DNA of 5,952 bases from an uncultured Chlamydiaceae bacterium (lineage in GTDB: Bacteria > Chlamydiota > Chlamydiia > Chlamydiales > Parachlamydiaceae): positions 1-5,952 of the forward strand of contig CAMFKA010000137.1 of NCBI GenBank assembly GCA_945957185.1, written 5' to 3'. This document shows positions 1 through 5,494 of this stretch, piece after piece (within the stretch, counting starts at the first letter, position 1; the number at the start of each line of letters is the position of its first letter). The notes under the pieces were generated by a model. The model ran no database searches. It saw only the letters and a program-made list of their open reading frames with translations, and had not been told where the DNA came from. The position numbers and the translations under genes are program-made.

Positions 1-3
1 AGC

Positions 4-225
4 CTTGTTGCATAATTAACCACTGAGCCAGTGAGATCACAGAGGGTTTCTGAGGAATATGAGAATGATCATATCATTCAATTACCGTTTCTTTGTTGTC
101 ATAAGGTTCGAGAAAAAAACTCTAATGAAATAAAGGTTTTATTTGCGTTATGTACCTTGAATCCTCCCCAGTTCATTCCTCCTCTGTGATCTCAGTGGCT
201 CAGTGGTGATTAATTATGCAACAAG
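4..225. repeat. Long inverted-repeat element (MITE-like), arms 4-45 and 181-225
   Basis: The left arm (4-45) and the reverse complement of the right arm (225-181) match at 41 of 42 aligned positions. There is one mismatch (G31) and one 3-nt gap after the shared CTTGTTGCATAATTAA. Each arm contains degenerate 8-9-bp direct units: CTCAGTGG occurs twice in a row at 191-206, preceded by the related CTCTGTGAT. The 135-bp centre (46-180) is AT-rich; I see no gene or RNA gene in it, only a short extra GAGGAAT/ATTCCTC match just inside the arms. The right arm overlaps the 3' end of the ATPase gene and provides its stop codon. The structure suits a non-autonomous mobile element or a dispersed intergenic repeat. 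A target-site duplication cannot be judged because the window begins 3 bp outside the left arm. No transposase is present. Confidence 0.8.
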
Positions 226-1508
226 ACCTCTTGAATGCCATAAAGCGGAATCTCGCAAAGATTTCCGTGCTTAGCAAATATTCCTTCAGAAATTTTTATT
301 CCATACGGGCTTTTGGGATGTTTTTGTAAGAATACATTTAGGCTTTTCATTCCCCCTTTAATTTTCGACTTCACCTCAATAGGTACGATCGTTTTCTTAT
401 GAATGGTGATAAAGTCTACTTCAGCATTGCTCGTTGATGATTCGTTATGCCAATAATAAAGCTCTCCTTTTTGAGAAGGGTCTGAATAAGCCATCAATTC
501 TTGTGCAACCAATTGTTCTGCGCTAAAACCAAACAACTCAATTTCCAATGGATGGGTCACCCATTCAGTTAAATCAAGCCCAAGAATTCTGTGTGCAATG
601 CCTATATCAAAGAAAAAAACTTTAAATTTTTTTTCATCGACTTCGGTTCCTAGAGGATACGATTGTGCCGCCGTGTGAAAACATTGATACGTAATCCCTG
701 CTTTCCCCAAAAGGTGAAGAGCTTGTTTGATGGGGTAAGTTTTGGCATCAGGATCGACATTAACGTATTTGAATTTCTTGCCTAACTGTTTTGGAATTGA
801 AGCAAACACATGTCCCACATGCTCTACATGATGTGCTTTAGCGTATTTTTGAAAATCATCGATATAAGTTTTAATAATTCGATCTTGAACTCTTTGACAT
901 AACGAAGAGTTTTTATGTGTAAGCCATGTATCAACTACAGCAGGCATACCCCCAAGCCACATATAATTTTTTAAATAGTCTAAAATGACTGCATGTGTAG
1001 CTGGATCAACATTTTCACTTTTAATCACCTCTCTCAAATCATCACGTTGATTTGCCGTTAAAAATTCCATGAAAGAGAGTGGGTAGAGAAATAAATAATC
1101 AACTCTCCCCACAGCCATCCCTAATTTTTCTAAAGTAAATTCAAGGAGAGACCCGGCAGCAATCACGTGAAGTTCGGGCATCTCTTCTTTAAAATAACGT
1201 AAATAACGAATGGCATCAGGACACTCTTGAATTTCATCCAAAAATAAGAGTGTATGCCCGGGGATGATCTTTTTTTGAGTGTATACTTCTAGTTGTTCTA
1301 TCGTTTTTTCGAGAGAGATGTGAGGAGGAAAAAGAGAATGCACCCTTCTGTCTTTTTCAAAATTTATCTCGATGTATGATGTAAACTCTTTTCCAAAAAG
1401 GGAAACCAACCACGATTTCCCTACTTGCCGAGCCCCCCTAATCAACAGCGGAACACGGATAGGATCATGACGCCACTTTCTCAAAAATTCTATACGATCC
1501 CTATGCAT
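210..1508 (-). CDS. AAA_14/DUF4143 family ATPase (432 aa)
   Basis: This is a predicted cytoplasmic ATPase of the AAA_14 plus DUF4143 architecture; the physiological role of the family is poorly known. Counting from the start at 1508, Walker A is GARQVGKS (25-32) and Walker B is LLFLDE (87-92). The sensor-like segment is VIAAGSLLEF and the family GGMP motif is near 186-189. The C-terminal domain has AEQLVAQEL (330-338), YYWHNE (351-356) and a restriction-endonuclease-like D-x12-E-x-K pattern from AEVDF (D365) to IEVK (E378, K380), so it looks intact. The reading frame extends to an ATG at 1529, but that has no Shine-Dalgarno and lies upstream of the transcription start predicted from a good promoter at 1530-1558. 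The ATG at 1508 is preceded by GAGAGG and gives the expected N-terminus just before RVPLLIRGARQVGKS. The last codons (LLHN, stop) lie in the inverted-repeat arm. The gene is bracketed by repeats and unrelated to its neighbours, so it may be accessory. Confidence 0.9.
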   Translation of the reverse strand: MHRDRIEFLRKWRHDPIRVPLLIRGARQVGKSWLVSLFGKEFTSYIEINFEKDRRVHSLFPPHISLEKTIEQLEVYTQKKIIPGHTLLFLDEIQECPDAIRYLRYFKEEMPELHVIAAGSLLEFTLEKLGMAVGRVDYLFLYPLSFMEFLTANQRDDLREVIKSENVDPATHAVILDYLKNYMWLGGMPAVVDTWLTHKNSSLCQRVQDRIIKTYIDDFQKYAKAHHVEHVGHVFASIPKQLGKKFKYVNVDPDAKTYPIKQALHLLGKAGITYQCFHTAAQSYPLGTEVDEKKFKVFFFDIGIAHRILGLDLTEWVTHPLEIELFGFSAEQLVAQELMAYSDPSQKGELYYWHNESSTSNAEVDFITIHKKTIVPIEVKSKIKGGMKSLNVFLQKHPKSPYGIKISEGIFAKHGNLCEIPLYGIQEVLLHN

Positions 1509-1529
1509 TATCCACCTCTCTTTAATCAT

Positions 1530-1558
1530 ATTTTAGAAAAAACAGGGGGATAAATCAA
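1530..1558 (-). promoter_or_regulatory. Candidate sigma70-type promoter for the ATPase gene
   Basis: Reading the minus strand, TTGATT (1558-1553) is separated by exactly 17 bp from TAAAAT (1535-1530). This matches 4/6 of the -35 consensus and 5/6 of the -10 consensus. Transcription would begin near 1522-1524, just downstream of the first in-frame ATG (1529-1527) and upstream of the GAGAGG that serves the ATG at 1508. The -10 and spacer come from repeat copy 1. The TTG of the -35 comes from the variable spacer beside it, so the other copies lack an equally good -35 (CGAATT and GTGATT at the same place). This is prediction only. Confidence 0.5.
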
Positions 1559-1642
1559 GAGATTTTAGAAAAAACAGGGGGATAAATTCGGCATTTTTAG
1601 AAAAAACAGGGGGATAAATCACCCTGTTTTAGAAAAATAGGG
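1531..1642. repeat. Array of 25-bp direct repeats with 7-bp variable spacers (32-bp period)
   Basis: Three identical 25-bp copies lie at 1531-1555, 1563-1587 and 1595-1619. Each begins TTTTAGAAAAAACAG, has a run of five G, and ends ATAAAT. The spacers are CAAGAGA, TCGGCAT and CACCCTG, always 7 bp, giving an exact 32-bp period (about three helical turns). A fourth, degenerate copy starts in register at 1627 (TTTTAGAAAAATAGGG) and encodes the last residues and stop of the PCD gene. The array fills the gap between the PCD gene and the ATPase. Identity of the repeats with complete divergence of the spacers is unlike simple tandem duplication. The 7-bp spacers are far too short for CRISPR. Confidence 0.9.
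1601..1630 (-). terminator. Candidate intrinsic terminator after the PCD gene
   Basis: On the minus strand, AAAACAGGG (1630-1622) pairs perfectly with CCCTGTTTT (1611-1603). The intervening bases can add GAT/ATC pairs after one mismatch. The downstream arm ends in a run of six T (1606-1601). The hairpin begins inside the TAA stop of the PCD gene (1631-1629), as expected for an end-of-operon terminator. The downstream arm and T-run belong to repeat copy 3 and the upstream arm comes from the 7-bp spacer CACCCTG plus copy 4. The other two spacers cannot form this hairpin. The perfect 9-bp dyad could also work weakly in the plus direction, but no plus-strand gene enters it. Confidence 0.6.
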
Positions 1643-2030
1643 CGTCGATTTTCGCGGCCATAATGAAATCGCTCTCGGAGAGTCCATTGATTTTGTAGGT
1701 CCAAAGGAGAACTTTCACGACATTGTAACTAATCACAATTGTAGGGTGATGGCCATTCGTTTCTGCTAATCCTCCCAAAACATTCGCATAAGCGAGAGCA
1801 TCGACAAAACTGTCAAACTCAAAGTCTTTTTCAATGTGATGTTCCCCTATTAACGTCCATCCACCTCCCAAAACTTCTACCCACGCTTGTAATTCTTCGC
1901 CTTTCATTGCGGGGGTCGCTCCGGTGCAAGGGATGCAGGGCATTTCGTGTAATTCGTCACTAGCTACTGCTGTAGGTAGGCTCCAAAGCAAAAGACATAG
2001 ACAAATGAAATGAGTGATCCGTTTTGACAT
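1629..2030 (-). CDS. Pterin-4a-carbinolamine dehydratase family protein with signal peptide (133 aa)
   Basis: It belongs to the PCD/DCoH (PhhB) family, which dehydrates 4a-hydroxytetrahydropterin to quinonoid dihydropterin. Residues 31-130 cover the whole small domain: CxxC at 32-35, the helix DSFVDALAYANVLGGLAE, the active-site segment E90-x3-H94-H95-P96, Y102, and GLSESDFIMAAKID (117-129). Family consensus as I recall it expects His or Trp ten residues after Y102; here it is Tyr112, so activity may be altered. Unusually, residues 1-23 look like a Sec signal peptide: basic SKR, a hydrophobic ICLCLLLW core, then AVA before Ser24. The start at 2030 is supported by AGGAA about 7 bases upstream; the internal Met30, where a normal PCD would begin, has no Shine-Dalgarno. 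It lies 15 bp after hemB and is probably co-transcribed with it. A moonlighting or periplasmic role is possible. Family assignment is firm; export is predicted. Confidence 0.9.
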   Translation of the reverse strand: MSKRITHFICLCLLLWSLPTAVASDELHEMPCIPCTGATPAMKGEELQAWVEVLGGGWTLIGEHHIEKDFEFDSFVDALAYANVLGGLAETNGHHPTIVISYNVVKVLLWTYKINGLSESDFIMAAKIDALFF

Positions 2031-2045
2031 GATATTTCCTTTTAA

Positions 2046-3059
2046 TTAATTAGGTTTACGTAGTAATTCAGCTACACGCTTGGCAGCATAAGTAAAAATA
2101 AAATCGGCACCGGCACGTCGAATAGACAGCAGTGTTTCGTAGAACGCTTTATCGGCATCCATCCACCCGTTTTGTGCTGCCGCCATTACCATGGCGTATT
2201 CTCCGCTCACATGATAAGCGCCAACGGGCAAGTGAACATTTTTTTTCACTTCTGCAATGACGTCTAAATAGGGTAGTGCAGGTTTAATCAGCAACATATC
2301 CGCCCCTTCGGCAACATCTAAAGCAGATTCCAAAATCGCTTCTCGTTTATTTGCCGGATTCATTTGATACGTTTTTTTATCTCCAAATTTTGGAGCTGAC
2401 TGAAGAGCATCTCTAAACGGGCCGTAGAATGCGGAAGCGTATTTGGCAGCATAAGATAAAATTCCCACTTGATCAAAGCCTGCGCGGTCTAAAGCTCTTC
2501 GAATCTCGCCCACGCGCCCATCCATCATATCGCTTGGAGCGATGATATCAGCGCCGGCATCGGCGCACAGAATCGACATTTCAGCTAGCGCTGCTACAGT
2601 GGAGTCGTTGAGGATGCAACCATCATCGTCCACATGCCCGTCATGCCCATGGTCGGTATAGGGGTCTAACGCGATGTCAACCATGACGCACATCTCCGGG
2701 ACTGCGTTTTTTACGGCATTAATCGCTTGATGGATAAGATTTCCTTGACGGAGAGCTTCCCTTCCATAACGATCTTTCCTTTCGGAAGGAACTAAAGGAA
2801 ACAGATCGATGGCGCGAATGCCTAGGGCATAAGCTTCCTCAACGTCACGGAGGAGGTTATCGATCGATAATCTCGAAACACCCGGCAAACTACTGATCGG
2901 TTGCACTTGCTCTTCCCCTTCGACAACAAAGTAAGGAAGAATCAGCTGACTAGAGTGAAGATGCGTTTCCTGAGCTAGAGAACGGATCGCGGCAGTGCGG
3001 CGATTTCTTCTTGGTCTTTGCAATAAGTTCATGGACGTGGTAAAAACATCTGTAAACAT
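2046..3059 (-). CDS. hemB: Delta-aminolevulinic acid dehydratase (porphobilinogen synthase) HemB
   Basis: HemB condenses two 5-aminolevulinate molecules to porphobilinogen, the first common pyrrole of haem and other tetrapyrroles, in the cytoplasm as a homo-oligomer. The 337-residue length is normal and the protein looks complete. It has the N-terminal arm RPRRNRRTAAIRSL (15-28), the strand LFPLVP, and the two active-site lysines: K206 in SYAAKYASAFYGPF and K259 in MLLIKPALPYLD (the Schiff-base Lys). The metal loop reads DIALDPYTDHGHDG (128-141), with Ala130, Asp132 and Asp140 where zinc-dependent enzymes carry cysteines. By family knowledge this marks the Mg-type, zinc-independent class. The start at 3059 follows GGAGAGG with 6-base spacing. 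It is the first gene of a likely hemB-PCD unit and is divergent from the HAD gene. Confidence 0.97.
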   Translation of the reverse strand: MFTDVFTTSMNLLQRPRRNRRTAAIRSLAQETHLHSSQLILPYFVVEGEEQVQPISSLPGVSRLSIDNLLRDVEEAYALGIRAIDLFPLVPSERKDRYGREALRQGNLIHQAINAVKNAVPEMCVMVDIALDPYTDHGHDGHVDDDGCILNDSTVAALAEMSILCADAGADIIAPSDMMDGRVGEIRRALDRAGFDQVGILSYAAKYASAFYGPFRDALQSAPKFGDKKTYQMNPANKREAILESALDVAEGADMLLIKPALPYLDVIAEVKKNVHLPVGAYHVSGEYAMVMAAAQNGWMDADKAFYETLLSIRRAGADFIFTYAAKRVAELLRKPN

Positions 3060-3083
3060 AGTAAACCTCTCCGTAAACAGTTT

Positions 3084-3112
3084 AATATACGAGATTTGGA
3101 ATGATTAAACAA
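3084..3112 (-). promoter_or_regulatory. hemB: Candidate hemB promoter in the 41-bp divergent intergenic region
   Basis: On the minus strand, TTGTTT (3112-3107) and TATATT (3089-3084) are spaced by 17 bp. This matches 3/6 and 5/6 of the sigma70 consensus and implies a leader of roughly 18 bases carrying the GGAGAGG ribosome binding site. The -35 would lie inside the first codons of the divergent HAD gene. The same AT-rich stretch (TAATAT on the plus strand, 3083-3088) could act as a -10 for the HAD gene, but I see no matching -35 for it. With only 41 bp between the two start codons, the two promoters must overlap or be face to face. Confidence 0.4.
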
Positions 3113-3700
3113 GTAATTTTTGATTTAGGGCGTGTTCTGCTGCGGTGGGAGCCGGAGCTATTAGCAAAAACGCTAGCAGAGGAAACTCCGGGTTTTGACT
3201 ACAACATATGGACTATTACGCAAGAGCCCAGTTGGTTAGAATTTGACATGGGATTGATCCGCACACCCGACTTGATAAGGCGTTATGAGGGAAAATATCC
3301 TAAAGCCTCGCTCGAACTCTTTATGCAAAGAGTGCCGCATATTCTGACACCGCAATCCGAGGGGCTTCGACTCTTAGAAGCGACGATTGAACGTGGTTTA
3401 AAAAAATATGTGTTATCGAATATGTCTCACGATTTTTATGGGCATCTCATCAGCACTTACCCATTTTTGACAGAATTTGATGGCAGCGTCTACTCGTGTC
3501 ACTACAATTTAGCGAAACCCGATACAGCATTATTTCAGGCGATCATAGATAAATTTGAGTTAGTGCCTTCGGAAACATTATTTGTCGATGATATGCCTTA
3601 TAACGTGGAGGCTGCCAAGGCGCTAGGAATGGAGGCCTTGGTATTTACAAAAAGCGAGCAAACTTACAGAGAATTCCTTTCAAAAATACGAGTTTTTTAA
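3101..3700 (+). CDS. HAD-superfamily hydrolase, subfamily IA, YihX-like (199 aa)
   Basis: A cytoplasmic HAD phosphatase-type protein with all four motifs. Motif I is IFDLGRVLLRW (nucleophile Asp8). Motif II is YVLSNMS (Ser106). Motif III is Lys139 in LAKPDTALFQAI. Motif IV is FVDDMPYNVEAAKALG (Asp163, Asp164). A helical cap lies between about residues 15 and 85. Motif I is DxGxV: Gly10 replaces the acid/base Asp found two residues after the nucleophile in most HAD phosphatases. The same form occurs in E. coli YihX, an alpha-glucose-1-phosphate phosphatase, which the overall length and layout also resemble. The substrate cannot be inferred. The start at 3101 has only a weak upstream GAG/TTTGGA. 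The gene ends 19 bp before the histidine kinase and is probably in the same operon. Confidence 0.9.
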   Translation: MIKQVIFDLGRVLLRWEPELLAKTLAEETPGFDYNIWTITQEPSWLEFDMGLIRTPDLIRRYEGKYPKASLELFMQRVPHILTPQSEGLRLLEATIERGLKKYVLSNMSHDFYGHLISTYPFLTEFDGSVYSCHYNLAKPDTALFQAIIDKFELVPSETLFVDDMPYNVEAAKALGMEALVFTKSEQTYREFLSKIRVF

Positions 3701-3706
3701 GTAATA

Positions 3707-3712
3707 TATAAT
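3707..3712 (+). promoter_or_regulatory. Consensus -10 box immediately upstream of the kinase
   Basis: TATAAT sits 7 bp before the kinase ATG at 3720, which would place the transcription start at or next to the A of the start codon. No convincing -35 is seen at 16-18 bp spacing (the 17-bp position reads AAATAC). The region is very AT-rich, so a chance match is quite possible. The kinase start has no Shine-Dalgarno, which would fit a leaderless transcript. Confidence 0.3.
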
Positions 3713-3719
3713 TATAAAT

Positions 3720-5471
3720 ATGATCAGTTTTAGAAAAAAAATATTCATCACTTTCGTTGTTATTTACATCATCCTGATTGCTTTGATGTTTCCTTTCGGT
3801 GCGCACACCGTCCGCAGTATCGTCAATATGGGAATGGAGGACCGTGCGAACGAGATGATCGAAAGGATCCAACACGCTAAAGACGATGACGCTCTCATCA
3901 AGCTCCTCAAAGATCAAAAGTCTCTTATTTTTTTTCGCGTTAGCGTCATCTCCGACGAGTACAAAGTGTTGTACGATTCTCACACCAAAAGAATTATTGG
4001 ACCCCAATTCTCCCAAGATAACGTCGTTAACCACCCTGAAGTGATCGATGCTTTCGAAAATGGAATCGGTTACAACGAGGATTACTCGGAACTGATGGGT
4101 GAAAAATTTGTTTACCTCGCCAAAGTTTTTGATTTTCATGACAAAAAGTATGTTCTTCGCACAGCTTTTCCCTATAAATATGTCGTCCAAATGACAAACG
4201 ATTTTGAAAAAGGATTTTTTGTTGTTTCCTCCGCCGTTCTTCTTCTTTTCGGACTGTTAACGTGGTGGATGATCAACCGCATTACAACACCGATCAACAA
4301 AATCATCGATGCTGTACGCCCTTATCAAGAAGGAGTGGTGACTACTATTCCAACAGTTCAGACGTTACGTATGGACGGCGAAGACGAATTTGGAAAGCTT
4401 GCTCAAACATTGAATTCTCTTTCAGAAAAGATCCAAAAGCAAATTGATACGTTAACATTTGAAAAGAACGAAAAAGCCGCCACTCTTGAAGCGTTGATCG
4501 AGGGCGTCATCGCTGTCGATGATAAAATGACTATCACCTATGTCAATCACACTGCAGAGGAATTTTTAGGGTTACAAAATCTGGTGGGCAAAACTTTTGA
4601 TCCCTCCATCGAACCCCTTTGCGACAATCTGCTGCGGCAATGCCAACAAAATCAAAAGATCCTCACGGACACTCTAAAGCTTAAAAAAGACCACGGAAAA
4701 TTCTTATACAATATCCTCGCCGTTCCAAAAGCTAATCGCTCCGGTGCCGTATTGGTTTTGCAGGATCAATCCGCCCTTTTTAAAGTTTTGGAAATGAAAA
4801 AAGACTTCATCGCAAATGCTTCTCACGAGCTCAAAACTCCCATCACAATCGTGCGAGGCTTTGCTGAAATGCTCCATGAAAATCCTGACCTACCTGTGGA
4901 GACCCGTGGAGATATGACAGAAAAGATCGTAAGGAATTGCGTGAGAATGACTAGTTTAATCAAAGATCTACTCACCCTCTCCGACGTGGAAAATATTCCC
5001 GAGTCGCGATTGATCGATTGCGACATCCATTCCGTAGTGCAAAATTGTGCAAATCTGCTGCGCGATGCATTTCCAACAGCTAACATCGTCATTGAACACC
5101 CTGACAATATCGTCTATCACATCAAAGCCGATCCCACATTAATGGAGATGGCTTTTATGAATTTAATCGAAAATGGAATCAAATATTCAACTCCTCCCGC
5201 AGACATCAAAATCACTTTTGAAACCATCTCCCCCCATAAACTGCTGATCAAAGTCACCGACAAAGGCATCGGGATCCCCGAAATCGATGTCGAACATATT
5301 TTCGAAAGATTTTATACCGTTGACAAAGCGCACTCCCAAAAAATGGGCGGCTCCGGCTTGGGACTCTCTATCGTAGAAAATACCATCATCAAGCATGGCG
5401 GAACAATACGCTTAGAGTCGAAAGTCGGAGAGGGCACCACATTTTTCATCCAATTCCCTTTGACAAATTGA
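3720..5471 (+). CDS. Membrane-bound PhoR-like sensor histidine kinase (583 aa)
   Basis: A complete two-component sensor kinase of PhoR/WalK-like layout in the inner membrane. TM1 is about residues 8-27, followed by an extracytoplasmic sensor region of about 135 residues (28-163) that I do not recognise, TM2 (about 165-186), a HAMP domain (187-245, starting at the ITTPINKI segment), and a PAS domain (about 253-350: LEALIEGVIAVDD, TYVNHTAEEFLG). The HisKA H-box is FIANASHELKTPITIVRGF with phospho-acceptor His369. The HATPase_c domain has N-box NLIENGIKYS (Asn485), G1 DKGIGIP (514-520), F-box IFERFYTVDKAHS (527-539) and G2 GGSGLGLSIV (543-552). All catalytic motifs are intact. The start is fixed by an in-frame TAA at 3702-3704 and has no Shine-Dalgarno. 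No response regulator adjoins it here, so its partner is unknown; the stimulus is not inferable. It lies between the HAD and MoxR genes with gaps of 19 and 23 bp. Confidence 0.95.
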   Translation: MISFRKKIFITFVVIYIILIALMFPFGAHTVRSIVNMGMEDRANEMIERIQHAKDDDALIKLLKDQKSLIFFRVSVISDEYKVLYDSHTKRIIGPQFSQDNVVNHPEVIDAFENGIGYNEDYSELMGEKFVYLAKVFDFHDKKYVLRTAFPYKYVVQMTNDFEKGFFVVSSAVLLLFGLLTWWMINRITTPINKIIDAVRPYQEGVVTTIPTVQTLRMDGEDEFGKLAQTLNSLSEKIQKQIDTLTFEKNEKAATLEALIEGVIAVDDKMTITYVNHTAEEFLGLQNLVGKTFDPSIEPLCDNLLRQCQQNQKILTDTLKLKKDHGKFLYNILAVPKANRSGAVLVLQDQSALFKVLEMKKDFIANASHELKTPITIVRGFAEMLHENPDLPVETRGDMTEKIVRNCVRMTSLIKDLLTLSDVENIPESRLIDCDIHSVVQNCANLLRDAFPTANIVIEHPDNIVYHIKADPTLMEMAFMNLIENGIKYSTPPADIKITFETISPHKLLIKVTDKGIGIPEIDVEHIFERFYTVDKAHSQKMGGSGLGLSIVENTIIKHGGTIRLESKVGEGTTFFIQFPLTN

Positions 5472-5494
5472 GTTGCAGCAGTTACAAAGCAATC

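Noticed and set aside
4..225. Intrinsic terminator for the ATPase
   Set aside because: The arms are separated by 135 nt and no T-run follows the second arm on the minus strand, so it does not resemble a normal terminator.
1509..1529. ATPase start at ATG 1529
   Set aside because: It has no Shine-Dalgarno and falls upstream of the predicted transcription start; ATG 1508 has GAGAGG at good spacing.
1531..1642. CRISPR array
   Set aside because: Spacers are only 7 bp, the repeat is 25 bp and not palindromic, and no cas genes are visible.
1941..1943. PCD start at internal Met30
   Set aside because: No Shine-Dalgarno precedes it, whereas the start at 2030 has AGGAA and yields a coherent signal peptide.
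2046..3059. Unusual metal site in HemB
   Set aside because: Replacement of the zinc cysteines by Ala/Asp is the normal Mg-type pattern in many bacteria and plants, so it is not a novelty.
3678..3700. Terminator at the end of the HAD gene (A-run and T-run)
   Set aside because: The only pairing is a few A-T pairs without a GC stem, and the kinase follows after 19 bp.
3645..4190. 181-residue minus-strand open frame
   Set aside because: It lies opposite the 5' part of the sensor kinase, whose domains are intact in the other frame; the translated product shows no recognisable family and no clear ribosome binding site.
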